Positions 36,670-45,534 are shown, numbered from the stretch's first letter. The stretch: 64,000 nucleotides of DNA from Leucobacter massiliensis (GCF_002982315.1 NZ_MWZD01000017.1:682001-746000), one strand, 5' to 3'. Notes: generated by a model not told the origin, from the letters alone. Translations and numbers: made by a program.

Positions 36670-36821
36670 CACCTGCCGCAGGGGTGCGGAGCCACCGCCT
36701 GCGCGCGCCCCGCGGACGCAGCGGGCAGCGCGGGCGCGAGCAGCTCGCGGGTCCGCGGGTGCGGGCGAGTAGGGTGGAGGGGTGGACCGGGTGCGGCCCG
36801 GGCGAGCGGAGGTGGAGACCG

Positions 36822-38156
36822 GTGTCTGGTGGCGGCGCGCTGGAATCGGACGCGATCGAGCTGCTGCGCGCGCTGATCCGTGAGGCCTGCGTCAACGACG
36901 GCCGCCCCGAGTCCGGTCAGGAGATCCGCAGCGTGCGGGTCCTCCAGCGCTTCCTGGCGCCCGCCGTCGCCACCGGGCGGCTCGAGACCCAGGTGCTGGA
37001 GTCCGCCCCGGGACGGGCCTCGCTCGTCGCGCGGGTGCGCGGCACCGACCCCGATGCTCCGTCCCTCGGCCTGCTCGGGCACCTCGACGTGGTGCCCGTC
37101 GATCCCGAGGGCTGGACGCGCAACCCCTTCGGCGGCGAGCTCGTCGACGGCGAGGTGTGGGGGCGCGGAGCCGTCGACATGCTCTATCTCACCGCGGCCT
37201 TCGCCACGGTGATCCGCGAGCTCGCGCTGGCGCCCGAGCGGCCGCGCGGCGAGCTCGTGCTGCTGGCCGTTGCCGACGAGGAGGCCGGGGGCGAGTACGG
37301 GATCCACTGGCTCGCGCGGGAGCATCCGGAGACGGTGCGCGTGAGCGAGGCGATCTCGGAGTCGGGCGGCATGCGGATGGGGCGGCACGTCGCGATCGAG
37401 GTCGCCGAGAAAGGGTCCGCCGGGCGGCGGCTCGTGGTCCGCGGCAAGCCCGGGCACGCCTCGATCCCCTACGGTGCCGCGAGCGCCTCGTACCGGGTCG
37501 GCGAGGTGCTGCAACGGCTGGGCGAGGTGGCGCCCGTGCCGCAGCTCGGGGAGCTGTGGGGGGCATTCGTCGACGCCCGCATCGACGATCCCGTGCTCGC
37601 GCAGCGGCTGCGCGACCCGGTCAGCGTCGACGCCGCGCTGCCGCAGCTGGGAGGCATCGCCGGGTACGCGCACGCCGTCTCCCGCGTCACGCTCTCGCCG
37701 ACGGTGCTGCGCGCCGGCGCGACCCACAACGTGATCCCCGCGGTCGGCACGATCGACCTCGACATCCGCACCCTTCCCGGCACGAGCGACGATGACGTCG
37801 ACCAGCTGCTCGCGGCCGTGCTCGGCCCGCTCGCCGCACAGGTGGAGATCCAGCATCTGCGGGGATGGGCCGCCACCGCGTCGAGTCCGCGGGAACCGCT
37901 CTTCGCCGCGATCGAGCGCGCCGTCGGCGAAGTCGCGGGGGCTCCCGTGGTCCCGATCATGGCGGCCGGCGGCTCGGACGCCCGGGTGCTGCGGGAGCTC
38001 GGCATTCCCGCCTACGGCTTCGGGCTGCTCGCGCCCGGCTGGAGCTACGAGCGCTACCGGGAGGGCGTGCACGGCAACGACGAGCGCATCGACGTGGAGT
38101 CGGTGGCGCTGTCCCTCGCCGCGCTGCGGCTGATCGTGCGGGAGCGGGTGGGCTGA
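36822..38156 (+). CDS. M20-family metallopeptidase/deacylase
   Basis: The protein has 444 residues. The zinc-site pattern of the M20/ArgE/DapE/CPG2 family is present: LLGHLDVVPVDPEGW (His, Asp), GRGAVDMLY (Asp), ADEEAGGEYG (catalytic Glu pair), and a late HGNDERIDVESV (His). A dimerisation domain lies at about residues 205-330 (LVVRGKPGHASIPYGAASAS). It could hydrolyse dipeptides or N-acyl amino acids. The GTG at 36822 is the only reasonable start. TAGGGT (36770-36775) followed six bases later by GTG 36782 opens a 33-codon frame overlapping the gene start, a possible leader. Unlinked to the aromatic genes by function. Confidence 0.83.
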   Translation: MSGGGALESDAIELLRALIREACVNDGRPESGQEIRSVRVLQRFLAPAVATGRLETQVLESAPGRASLVARVRGTDPDAPSLGLLGHLDVVPVDPEGWTRNPFGGELVDGEVWGRGAVDMLYLTAAFATVIRELALAPERPRGELVLLAVADEEAGGEYGIHWLAREHPETVRVSEAISESGGMRMGRHVAIEVAEKGSAGRRLVVRGKPGHASIPYGAASASYRVGEVLQRLGEVAPVPQLGELWGAFVDARIDDPVLAQRLRDPVSVDAALPQLGGIAGYAHAVSRVTLSPTVLRAGATHNVIPAVGTIDLDIRTLPGTSDDDVDQLLAAVLGPLAAQVEIQHLRGWAATASSPREPLFAAIERAVGEVAGAPVVPIMAAGGSDARVLRELGIPAYGFGLLAPGWSYERYREGVHGNDERIDVESVALSLAALRLIVRERVG

Positions 38157-38165
38157 GCGCAGCCC

Positions 38166-38549
38166 CTACTCGAAGAAGTCGCCGAGGAACTCGAAGGGGC
38201 TCTTCTTCTTGCGGTAGCGGGGATCGCCGCGGTAGCCGTCGCGGTGACGATCGTCGCCGTAGCGGCGGTCGTCCGAGTAGCGGCGGTCGTCCGAGTAGCG
38301 GCGGTCGTCCGAGTATCGACGATCGTCGCGCCGGTCCTCGGGGGAGCGCCGCTCGTCGTATCCTCGCGGCTGCGATGCCGGCGGGGAGGCGGGCGGGGCC
38401 TGGAGCTCCGACTCGGCCTGCGCGCGCTCCAGGATCTTGTCGAGCTCACCGCGGTCGAGCCAGACGCCGCGGCACTGGGGGCAGTAGTCGATCTCCACGC
38501 CCTGCCGCTCGCTCATGAGCAGCACGGTTCCGTCGCTGGGGCAGTTCAT
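38166..38549 (-). CDS. Zinc-ribbon protein (TFIIB type) with RRYSDD repeats
   Basis: The protein has 127 residues. The N-terminal zinc ribbon has CPSDG (Cys3) and CPQCRGVWLDRGELDKIL, the zf-TFIIB signature found in small bacterial proteins of unknown role. Residues about 65-115 are low complexity, with DDRRYSDDRRY-type hexamer repeats (three near-identical copies) rich in Arg, Asp and Tyr. The C-terminus KKSPFEFLGDFFE is conserved in the family, possibly for contact with a partner. Function unknown. It is convergent with the M20 gene, and the repeat tract may vary in length between strains. Confidence 0.8.
   Translation of the reverse strand: MNCPSDGTVLLMSERQGVEIDYCPQCRGVWLDRGELDKILERAQAESELQAPPASPPASQPRGYDERRSPEDRRDDRRYSDDRRYSDDRRYSDDRRYGDDRHRDGYRGDPRYRKKKSPFEFLGDFFE
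38263..38316. repeat. Tandem 18-bp coding repeat
   Basis: Three copies of an 18-bp unit (CGGCGGTCGTCCGAGTAG, the last ending in T) lie at 38263-38280, 38281-38298 and 38299-38316, with degenerate copies on both sides. They encode the in-frame RRYSDD repeat of the zinc-ribbon protein, so length changes by slippage keep the frame. Confidence 0.9.
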
Positions 38550-38628
38550 GTCCCCGACTGTAGACGCGTCACCTGGAAAACGCCCCGGGCCGCCCAGCGG
38601 GGTACGCCGGCTTCTCCGCGTGCTCGCG

Positions 38629-39918
38629 TCAGGGCAGATCGAACGCGCCGCCGGGGTGCGTGAGCCGCCACCAGAGGTCCGGCTCCGCCAGGGGCTCCGC
38701 GGTCACGATCCGCACGGTCTGGCGGCCGGCGGGGGAGTCCAGGCGCAGCACCCCCGCCGCCGCCCCGGCCGTTCCCGGCTGCGGCGGGGCGAGCTCGGCG
38801 ACGCGCTCCGCGGCTTCGCCCGGCAGCAGCACGGCGCTCGCGGCCTCCGCCGCGATCAGGGGCACCCGCGCGCCGTCGGCGGTCACGGCGGTGCCGAGGC
38901 GCTCGCCCTCCGTGACGAGCGAGACCCGCCGGGGCGCCGTCCGGAGCGCGCCGAGCACGTCGAGGCTCGACGCCAGGCGCGACTCCTCGCTGGGCCGGCC
39001 CAGCGTGACGGCGAGCTGGACCGCCTCCCGGCCCCCGGCGTCGGCCGCCTGCGCGGCGACGAGGTTGTAGCCGGCGGCGCTCGTGCGCCCGGTCTTCACG
39101 CCCCGCACCCCCGGCAGCACCCCGAAGAGGGGATTGGTGCTCTCGACGACGCCGATACCCCAGGGCAGCTCCGCGCTGGGCTGCCGCACGATCTCCGCGA
39201 TCACGGGATCGCGCAGCGCGAGCCGCGCGATCCGCAGCACGTCCGCCGCGCTCGCGACGTTGCGCTCGTCCATGCCGGTGGGCTCGACGACGGTCAGCGA
39301 ACCGAGACCGTGGCGCTCCGCCCAGTCGGCCGCCGCGGCGGCGAAGCGGGCGTCGTCGCCGAAGACGGAGAGCGCGTAGGCCGCTGCGAAGTCGTTCGCC
39401 GAGGGAATGAGCGCGAGCGTCAGCATCTGCCGGGCGGTCACCGCGGTACCGGCGGGGATGGGGAAGGCGACGCCGTCCTCGGCCAGGAAGGCGGCGCTGC
39501 GGGCGAGATCCGCCTCGCTCCAGAGATGAGTGGCCCCCTCCGAGCCGGGCGCGAGCGGCTGCTGCTCGAGCGTGACGAGGGCGGTGACGAGCTTCGTGAT
39601 GCTGGCGATGGGCTGGGGATCCTCGGCCCCCGGGGCGCCCGCGTTCACCCAGACCTCCTCGCCGTCGAGCCAGCCCGCGGCGGTCGGCAGGGTCTGCGCG
39701 TCCACTGCCGCCTGCGCGGGGGCCGGGTCCGCCTGGAAGGTCCGCCGCGCGTCCCCGCTCGCCTCGAGCGCGGGCGCGGGCGCGGGGGTCAGCACGACCG
39801 CGGCGGTGTAGCCGCCGGCGAGCAGCGCCGCGAGCACCGTCCCGGCGGCGGCGGCGCCGCGCCGCAGGCGCCGTCGGCCGTGCCGGCGGGACACCTGGGG
39901 GCGGGGTGATGCTGGCAC
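38629..39918 (-). CDS. dacA: D-alanyl-D-alanine carboxypeptidase (PBP5-type, S11)
   Basis: The protein has 429 residues. It trims pentapeptides of peptidoglycan outside the membrane. A basic N-terminus and one membrane anchor (about residues 21-43) are followed by the S11 domain with SITK (Ser106 and Lys109), SAN (Ser173) and KTG (Lys275). The C-terminal part (about 320-429) corresponds to the beta-rich domain of PBP5. GTG at 39918 is the start. TACGCT (39930-39925) lies six bases upstream, so the transcript is probably leaderless. A longer in-frame ATG start exists but would read through this promoter. It is a housekeeping cell-wall gene. Confidence 0.9.
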   Translation of the reverse strand: MPASPRPQVSRRHGRRRLRRGAAAAGTVLAALLAGGYTAAVVLTPAPAPALEASGDARRTFQADPAPAQAAVDAQTLPTAAGWLDGEEVWVNAGAPGAEDPQPIASITKLVTALVTLEQQPLAPGSEGATHLWSEADLARSAAFLAEDGVAFPIPAGTAVTARQMLTLALIPSANDFAAAYALSVFGDDARFAAAAADWAERHGLGSLTVVEPTGMDERNVASAADVLRIARLALRDPVIAEIVRQPSAELPWGIGVVESTNPLFGVLPGVRGVKTGRTSAAGYNLVAAQAADAGGREAVQLAVTLGRPSEESRLASSLDVLGALRTAPRRVSLVTEGERLGTAVTADGARVPLIAAEAASAVLLPGEAAERVAELAPPQPGTAGAAAGVLRLDSPAGRQTVRIVTAEPLAEPDLWWRLTHPGGAFDLP

Positions 39919-40122
39919 CCCCTCAGCGTAGCCGTGACGCCTCCGGCGCGGGCCCGGCACGGGCGGCGCTCGACTCCATTGCACAGCCCGGGCGGGCTCG
40001 GCTGTGCGCGACTGCCGGACCCCGGCCGGCGCGGGTGCGGCAGACTACCGGGAGGCGGGCCGCGCCTCGGCCGCAGGGACAGCGCCCGACCGCCCGCCCG
40101 TTCCGAGCTCAGGAGGCACCAC

Positions 40123-41295
40123 ATGACCGCACTCGTCGCGGGATACGCCCGCACCCCCTTCGCGCGCTTCACCGGAGCGCTCGCCTCGCAGCCCGCGACG
40201 GCGCTCGGCGCGCACGCGATCGCCGCGGCGCTCGCGCGCGCCGGAGTCGCGCCCGAGCAGCTCGACGCGGTCGTCGCGGGGCAGGTGCTGCAGGCCGGCG
40301 CCGGGCAGAATCCTGCCCGGCAGGCGGCGGTGGGCGCCGGGGTGCCGCTCTCGGTTCCGGCGGTCACGCTCAACGCGGTGTGCCTCTCGGGTGCCGAGGC
40401 CGTGGCGCACGCCGCCCGGCTGATCCGCTCGGGGGAGGCGGAGGTGGTCGTCGCGGTGGGCCAGGAGTCCATGTCGCTCGCGCCGCACGTCATCCCGATG
40501 CGGGCCGGAGTGAAGTACGGCCCCGCGCAGCTCGTCGACACCGCGGATCGCGACGGCCTCTCCGACGCCTTCGATCACGTGGCGATGGGGGCGCTCACCG
40601 AGACCGGCAACGGGCCGCTCGGGCTCAGCCGTGAGGAGCAGGATGCCTTCGCGGCCGAGTCGCACCGCCGCGCCGCCGCCTCGGCGGACTGGCTGGCGGG
40701 CGAGATCGCGCCGCTCGCCATCGCCTCGCGCCGCGGCGGGACGGTGGTCGCCGCCGACGACGGCGTGCGCGCGGACACGAGCGCCGAGACGCTCGCGACG
40801 CTGCGTCCCGCCTTCTCCGCCGGGGGCACGATCACGGCGGGCAACGCGTCCCAGATCACCGACGGCGCCGCGGCGCTCGTGCTCGTGAGCGAGGCTGCGG
40901 CCGCGCGCCTCGGCGTCTCTCCCCTCGCGCGCGTGGAGGCGACGGCGCTCGTCGCCGGACCCGACACGCACTTGCACGCGCAGCCGGCGCGGGCGATCGA
41001 AGCGGCGCTCGCGAAGCTGCCCGGCGCGTCGGCGTCCGGGCTCGCGGCGGTCGAGATCAACGAGGCCTTCGCCGCGGTCGGGGTGCACTCGACGCGAGAG
41101 CTGGGCCTGGACCCCGCGATCGTGAACGTGCACGGCGGGGCGATCGCGCTCGGCCACCCCATCGGGGCCTCCGGCGCCAGGATCGTGGGAACGCTCGCCC
41201 GGCAGCTCGCCGAGCACGGCAGCGGATCGCTCGGGGCCGCCGGCATCTGCGGCGGCGGCGGGCAGGGGAGCGCGGTGATCCTGCGCGCGCTGTAG
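40123..41295 (+). CDS. Acetyl-CoA C-acetyltransferase (thiolase)
   Basis: The protein has 390 residues, the normal thiolase length. Catalytic residues are visible: Cys87 in NAVCLSG, His in GGAIALGHPIGASGARI and the C-terminal Cys in CGGGGQG. GQVLQAGAGQNPARQAA is the family dimer segment. It condenses or cleaves acetoacetyl-CoA or related 3-ketoacyl-CoA. A beta-ketoadipyl-CoA thiolase (PcaF) role would connect with aromatic catabolism, but no pca genes flank it and the sequence reads as the general acetyl-CoA acetyltransferase. AGGAGG lies eight bases before the ATG. Transcribed alone; a MITE-like inverted repeat begins nine bases after its stop. Confidence 0.9.
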   Translation: MTALVAGYARTPFARFTGALASQPATALGAHAIAAALARAGVAPEQLDAVVAGQVLQAGAGQNPARQAAVGAGVPLSVPAVTLNAVCLSGAEAVAHAARLIRSGEAEVVVAVGQESMSLAPHVIPMRAGVKYGPAQLVDTADRDGLSDAFDHVAMGALTETGNGPLGLSREEQDAFAAESHRRAAASADWLAGEIAPLAIASRRGGTVVAADDGVRADTSAETLATLRPAFSAGGTITAGNASQITDGAAALVLVSEAAAARLGVSPLARVEATALVAGPDTHLHAQPARAIEAALAKLPGASASGLAAVEINEAFAAVGVHSTRELGLDPAIVNVHGGAIALGHPIGASGARIVGTLARQLAEHGSGSLGAAGICGGGGQGSAVILRAL

Positions 41296-41303
41296 CGGGG
41301 TGT

Positions 41304-41470
41304 TCTAGTGTCCCGCGCCAGAAATTCGCTCCCGATCTCGCGCGCCGAGCACGCACCTCGCGGCGGCATGATCGCTCGACTTGCCGCCAGCAAGCCTTCG
41401 CTCACATGCCTTGCGATGCACGCACTCTGCACGCGACCTCGGAAACGAACCTCTGGCGCGGGACACTAGA
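41304..41470. mobile_element. MITE-like element with 19-bp perfect terminal inverted repeats
   Basis: TCTAGTGTCCCGCGCCAGA at 41304-41322 is exactly the reverse complement of 41452-41470. Imperfect pairing continues for about 40 more bases inward (roughly two thirds match), so the 167-bp segment can fold as one long hairpin. Each end includes CTAG (41305-41308, 41466-41469), which could be a target duplication of an IS5-type insertion, leaving a 157-bp core. It carries no gene. Its right end supplies TAGACT, the likely -10 of ppgK. Confidence 0.55.
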
Positions 41471-41479
41471 CTCGTGCTC

Positions 41480-42274
41480 ATGGAGCAGCGTGTCGCGATC
41501 GGGATCGACGTGGGCGGCACCGGCATCAAGGGCGCCGCAGTCGACCCCGCCACGGGAGCCCTGCTCGGGCGGCGGCACCGGGTCCCCACGCCGCCCGGCG
41601 GGCGCCCGGAGGCGATCGCGGCGGAGGTCGGCGCGATGGCGGCCGCGATCCGCACCGAGCTGGGCGCGGCGGACGGCGGTGCCGGAGCGGAGGCCGTCGC
41701 CGGTGCGCCCATCGGCGTCACCCTGCCGGGAGTGGTGCGCGAGGGCGTGATGCTGACGGCCGCGAACGTCGATCCCGCCTGGATCGGCCTCGACGCCGCC
41801 GCGCTCTTCAGCCGGGTGACGGGAGCGGCCTGCACCGTGGTCAACGACGCCGACGCCGCGGGCATCGCCGAGACCGCGTTCGGTGAGGTGCGCGGCCTTC
41901 CGGGCGTGACCGTGGTGCTCACCTTCGGCACGGGGATCGGTTCGGCGATCGTCTGCGACGGCGTGCTCGTGCCGAACTCCGAGCTGGGGCACCTGGAGCT
42001 CGACGGACACCCCTCCATCGAGCGCCACGCCTCGGCGAAGGCGATCGAGCGCGAGGGCATCTCGCTGGAGGCGTGGGCCGCCCGTGCCGCCCGCTACGTC
42101 GCCCACGTGGAGCGCCTGCTCAATCCGGACCGCTTCGTGCTCGGCGGCAGCATCAGCAAGGCCGCGGACCGCTACCTGCCGTTCCCGGGAGTGCGCGCGC
42201 CGGTCGCCCCGGCGACGTTCCGCAACAACGCGGGCATCGTGGGCGCCGCCCGGCTCGCCGCCTCCCGGCCGTAG
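41480..42274 (+). CDS. ppgK: Polyphosphate glucokinase (ROK family)
   Basis: The protein has 264 residues. It phosphorylates glucose with polyphosphate (and often ATP), a trait of actinobacteria. It has the phosphate loop [10 protein letters not shown], substrate segment [11 protein letters not shown], catalytic Asp in [17 protein letters not shown] and [11 protein letters not shown], matching the PpgK type rather than ordinary ROK kinases (no zinc-binding cysteines). The ATG at 41480 stands seven bases after TAGACT (41467-41472), implying a leaderless transcript. That hexamer lies at the edge of the MITE-like repeat, so the promoter may be insertion-derived. The downstream PadR frame overlaps its end on the other strand. 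Confidence 0.88.
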   Translation: MEQRVAIGIDVGGTGIKGAAVDPATGALLGRRHRVPTPPGGRPEAIAAEVGAMAAAIRTELGAADGGAGAEAVAGAPIGVTLPGVVREGVMLTAANVDPAWIGLDAAALFSRVTGAACTVVNDADAAGIAETAFGEVRGLPGVTVVLTFGTGIGSAIVCDGVLVPNSELGHLELDGHPSIERHASAKAIEREGISLEAWAARAARYVAHVERLLNPDRFVLGGSISKAADRYLPFPGVRAPVAPATFRNNAGIVGAARLAASRP

Positions 42275-43133
42275 GGTGTGCCTGCTGAATCCTGCGCCTG
42301 CTGCGCGGCCCTTGGCGGCCCGTCTTGCCGCGTAGTCGCCGTCGGCTTCGCCACCAGTCGCTCGTCCCTGGGCGCAACGGCCTCCGTCCTGCCTCGCCGC
42401 AGCATCCGTCCCTGCCCCGTTCCGCCCCCGGGTGCTGCGCTGTGACACCGGCGCAGCACCCGGGGGCGGAACGGGGCAGGGACGGATGCTGCGGCGAGGC
42501 AGGACGGAGGCCGTTGCGCCCAGGGAGGGCCTCGGGGTGCTCCGCCTCCTCCGCCGCGAGGGCGTCGAGCAGGCGCAGTCCGCGGCGGGCCCACGCGATC
42601 TCGGCGTCCGCGCGGGCGATCTTGCCCTCGTAGGCGAAGCGCTTGAAGGCCGCGCTCCGATCCCAGTCCGAGCGGTCGATCACCTCGAAGCGCCGCAGCA
42701 GCGAAGCGCTCGAGCGGTCCTGGATGTCGTTCGCCTGCCGTTCCGCGCTTCGCCGCGCCTCGGTGAAGAAGGCGATGTGCTCCTCGAGCCTGGCCCGCGC
42801 CGACTCGAGGGTGCCGTACTCGAAGTAGGCAGCGATCAGGTGCGCGTGGTCGCGCTCGGGGCTGTAGCGCAGCGGCGTCTCCTGCCACTCGCGCAGCGCC
42901 GCCCGCCCCGCGTCGGTGAGGGAGTACTGGGTCTTCGTCGACTGCTTCGTGCCCCAGGGCACCGCCTTCGCGTCGAGCAGCCCCTCGGCCTGCATGCGCC
43001 GCAGCTCCGGGTAGATCTGCGAGTCGGGGGCGTGCCAGAGATGGCCGACCGAGCTGTGGAAGTGCTTCACGGCGTCGTAGCCGGTGATCGGCCCGCCGGA
43101 GATCAGGGCGAGGAGCGCGGATCGCAGGCTCAT
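42153..43133 (-). CDS. PadR-family regulator (VanR-like) with run-on C-terminus
   Basis: The open frame has 326 residues, but only about the first 202 (43133-42527) look like a PadR protein. The winged helix is [25 protein letters not shown] with [14 protein letters not shown] and [18 protein letters not shown]-terminal helical domain of the Vir type ends near [18 protein letters not shown]. Immediately after, the frame enters a perfect palindrome (42365-42526) and then reads antisense into ppgK until 42153, so the native stop seems to have been lost. PadR-type VanR represses vanAB in Corynebacterium, with vanillate as inducer. The gene is divergent from vanA with a 26-bp-plus palindromic operator between them, so the same role is likely here. 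Confidence 0.78.
   Translation of the reverse strand: MSLRSALLALISGGPITGYDAVKHFHSSVGHLWHAPDSQIYPELRRMQAEGLLDAKAVPWGTKQSTKTQYSLTDAGRAALREWQETPLRYSPERDHAHLIAAYFEYGTLESARARLEEHIAFFTEARRSAERQANDIQDRSSASLLRRFEVIDRSDWDRSAAFKRFAYEGKIARADAEIAWARRGLRLLDALAAEEAEHPEALPGRNGLRPASPQHPSLPRSAPGCCAGVTAQHPGAERGRDGCCGEAGRRPLRPGTSDWWRSRRRLRGKTGRQGPRSRRRIQQAHPTAGRRRAGRRPRCPRCCGTSPGRPARALPGTAGSGPRPC
42365..42526. repeat. Perfect palindrome with 76-bp arms and 10-base loop
   Basis: Bases 42365-42440 are exactly the reverse complement of 42451-42526; the loop is TGTGACACCG. It lies between convergent ppgK and padR and forms the codons that follow the conserved end of PadR. It could act as a very strong bidirectional terminator, or be a repetitive or mobile element. 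Flanks outside the arms do not pair, which argues against a simple fold-back artefact. Confidence 0.92.
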
Positions 43134-43238
43134 GTCGGGTGCTTTCTTCGGGGTCGGGTTCGGGATCGGCTCCGCGCGGGCGCGGGGCGACGGTCGGGGA
43201 CCTCCGCCCAGCGTAGCCCGAGCGGGTGCGCTATGCTC

Positions 43239-43268
43239 GCCCAATAACTATCTATATAGTTATTGGGC
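43239..43268. promoter_or_regulatory. VanR-like PadR operator between padR and vanA
   Basis: GCCCAATAACTAT (43239-43251) and ATAGTTATTGGGC (43256-43268) are perfect 13-bp arms around CTAT. The arm length and 4-bp gap resemble the VanR site of Corynebacterium glutamicum (from memory). It lies 38 bases before vanA and about 105 bases before the padR start, so it can control both. The half-site AATAACTAT recurs with one change in the metF promoter. Confidence 0.8.
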
Positions 43269-43305
43269 CGGGATCTGGGCCCGGCAGACACGAAGGAGTG
43301 CACCC

Positions 43306-44460
43306 ATGACCGTCGAGGCGTCATCGACATCCACCGCCAAGCTGCTCACGTACCCGCGCAACGCCTGGTACGTGGCCGCCTGGGATCACGAGCTGACATC
43401 GAGCGGGATCCTCTCCCGCACCATCGCCGGCCGCCCACTCGCGCTGTATCGCACGCAGGACGGCCGGCCGGTGGCCCTCGCAGACGCCTGCTGGCACCGT
43501 CTCGCGCCGCTCTCGCAGGGCAAGCTCGTCGGCACGGACGAGATCCAGTGCCCCTACCACGGCCTGCGCTTCAACTCGGCCGGCCGCTGCACGGGCATGC
43601 CCGCGCAGGAGACGCTCAACCCCTCCGCGCGCGTGCCCTCCTTCCCCATCGTCGAGCGCTACCGGTACCTCTGGGTCTGGCTCGGCGACCCGCTGCTCGC
43701 GGACCCCGCCACGATCCCCGACATGCACCAGCTCGACTCCCCGGAGTGGGCCGGCGACGGCGAGACGATCGCCGCGCCCTGCAACTACCAGCTCGTGCTC
43801 GACAACCTCATGGACCTCACGCACGAGGAGTTCGTGCACTCCTCCTCGATCGGGCAGGAGGAGCTGAGCGAATCGGAGTTCTTCGTCACCCACGACGCCA
43901 GCACCGTGACGGTCACCCGCTGGATGTTCGACATCGATGCGCCCCCGTTCTGGCTGAAGAACATGCGCGACAAGTTCCCCGGTTTCGAGGGCAAGGTCGA
44001 TCGCTGGCAGATCATCCACTACACCTACCCGTCGACCATCTGCATCGACGTCGGCGTCGCGGAGGCCGGCACCGGCGCCTTCGAGGGCGACCGCTCGCGC
44101 GGCGTGAACGGCTACGTCATGAACACGATCAGCCCCGAGCACGACCGCAGCTCGCACTACTTCTGGGCGTTCATGCGCAACTACCGCCTCGACAGCCAGC
44201 TCATCACGACCCAGCTGCGCAACGGCGTGCACGGCGTCTTCGGCGAGGACGAGGCCATGCTGAAGGCGCAGCAGGAGGCGATCGACGCGAACCCCGACTA
44301 CGAGTTCACCCACCTGAACATCGACGCGGGCGGGATGTGGGTGCGGCGCCTGCTGGAGCGGGCGCTGGAGGCCGAGGGCCGCGGCACGGGGAAGCCGCAG
44401 GAGTACCGGCTGACGGCGAGCGCTGCGCGAGCGGCCGCCGCCGCGGTGGTCGGGGCGTAG
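43306..44460 (+). CDS. vanA: Vanillate O-demethylase oxygenase subunit (Rieske)
   Basis: The protein has 384 residues. With VanB it oxidises vanillate to protocatechuate and formaldehyde. The Rieske [2Fe-2S] site is Cys62-X-His64 and Cys82-X2-His85 ([16 protein letters not shown]). The catalytic iron site is in [17 protein letters not shown] (two His and an Asp). [12 protein letters not shown] and [13 protein letters not shown] are typical of the VanA group, though related enzymes act on other methoxylated or methylated aromatics such as dicamba. It is about 25 residues longer than common VanA at the C-terminus. GAAGGAG precedes the ATG. It is under the PadR operator and three bases before vanB. 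Confidence 0.9.
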   Translation: MTVEASSTSTAKLLTYPRNAWYVAAWDHELTSSGILSRTIAGRPLALYRTQDGRPVALADACWHRLAPLSQGKLVGTDEIQCPYHGLRFNSAGRCTGMPAQETLNPSARVPSFPIVERYRYLWVWLGDPLLADPATIPDMHQLDSPEWAGDGETIAAPCNYQLVLDNLMDLTHEEFVHSSSIGQEELSESEFFVTHDASTVTVTRWMFDIDAPPFWLKNMRDKFPGFEGKVDRWQIIHYTYPSTICIDVGVAEAGTGAFEGDRSRGVNGYVMNTISPEHDRSSHYFWAFMRNYRLDSQLITTQLRNGVHGVFGEDEAMLKAQQEAIDANPDYEFTHLNIDAGGMWVRRLLERALEAEGRGTGKPQEYRLTASAARAAAAAVVGA

Positions 44461-44463
44461 CGC

Positions 44464-45534
44464 ATGGCCGACAAGCACATCGAGTGGCAGGACGCCACGG
44501 TCGTCGAGTCGGAAGAGATCGCGGAGGGGATCCGGCGCATCGTGCTCGCGCCGGAGCGGCCGGTGCCCGCCCGGCCCGGTGAGCACGTCGACGTGGTCGT
44601 GACGCTCGGCGAGGGCCGCAGCGATGAGCGCTCCTACTCGATCGCGGGCGCCAGCGAGGGCGGTGAGCGGATTGCGCTGAGCGTCTTCCGGACGCCGGCC
44701 TCGCGCGGCGGTTCCGCGTACATGCACACCCTGCGTGCGGGGGACCGGATCAGGATCACCCGGCCGCTGCAGGACTTCCCCCTGCGCGTGGGAGCCCCGG
44801 GCTACGCGCTCGTCGCCGGCGGCGTCGGCATCACCGCGATCCGCGGCATGGCCTCGCTGCTGCGCCGGCTGGGCGCCGACTACACGCTGCACTACGTGGG
44901 GCACTCGCGTGAGCGCATGGCCTACCTCGACGAGCTCGCCGCCGAGCACGGCGAACGGCTCGTGCCGCACATCACCGAGGAGTCGGGGCGCATGGACGTC
45001 GACGGGCTGCTCGCCACCGTGCCCGCGACCGCGGAGCTCTACATGTGCGGTCCGATCCGGCTGATGGAGGCGATCCGGCGCGGCTGGGAGCGCAGCGATC
45101 GCGACATCACGGCCCTGCGTTACGAGACCTTCGGCAACTCGGGGTGGTTCGAGGCGGAGGCCTTCGAGGTGGAGGTGCCGCAGTACGGCGTGACCGTCGA
45201 GGTGCAGCCGAGCGAGTCGATGCTCGAAGCCCTGGAGCGGGCCGGCGTCGACATGATGTTCGACTGCCGCCGCGGCGAGTGCGGGCTGTGCGAGGTGCGC
45301 ATCCTGTCGCTCGACGGGGCGGTGGATCACCGCGACGTGTTCTACTCCGAGCGGCAGAAGGCGCCGAACTCGAAGATGTGCTGCTGCGTCTCGCGCGTGA
45401 TCGAGGGCGCGCCCGCGGTTCCGGGGTCCGTCCCGGGGGCGAGCGTCCCCGCCGGTGCTGGGGCCGGGGCCGCCGCGGCCGCAGGGTACCGGCCGGTCGG
45501 CCGGGGCTCCCGGGTGGTGGTCGAGGTGAGCTGA
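44464..45534 (+). CDS. vanB: Vanillate O-demethylase oxidoreductase subunit (PDR family)
   Basis: The protein has 356 residues and passes electrons from NAD(P)H via FMN to VanA. In order: FMN domain with [10 protein letters not shown] (about residue 58), NAD domain with [18 protein letters not shown] and [11 protein letters not shown], and C-terminal plant-type [2Fe-2S] domain with [12 protein letters not shown] and a later Cys in KMCCCV. It is phthalate-dioxygenase-reductase-like. A 35-residue Ala/Gly/Pro-rich tail between the cluster domain and VVVEVS is an extra not usual in VanB. The start is three bases after the vanA stop. The second ABC importer begins 171 bases downstream. Confidence 0.92.
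   Translation: MADKHIEWQDATVVESEEIAEGIRRIVLAPERPVPARPGEHVDVVVTLGEGRSDERSYSIAGASEGGERIALSVFRTPASRGGSAYMHTLRAGDRIRITRPLQDFPLRVGAPGYALVAGGVGITAIRGMASLLRRLGADYTLHYVGHSRERMAYLDELAAEHGERLVPHITEESGRMDVDGLLATVPATAELYMCGPIRLMEAIRRGWERSDRDITALRYETFGNSGWFEAEAFEVEVPQYGVTVEVQPSESMLEALERAGVDMMFDCRRGECGLCEVRILSLDGAVDHRDVFYSERQKAPNSKMCCCVSRVIEGAPAVPGSVPGASVPAGAGAGAAAAAGYRPVGRGSRVVVEVS

Noticed and set aside
38263..38316. Direct repeats considered as a small CRISPR array
   Set aside because: The units are contiguous 18-bp copies without spacers and encode an in-frame protein repeat.
42365..42526. Palindrome as a fold-back assembly artefact
   Set aside because: A fold-back would continue the inverted sequence beyond the arms, but both flanks are unrelated and run into different intact genes. 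It cannot be fully excluded without reads.
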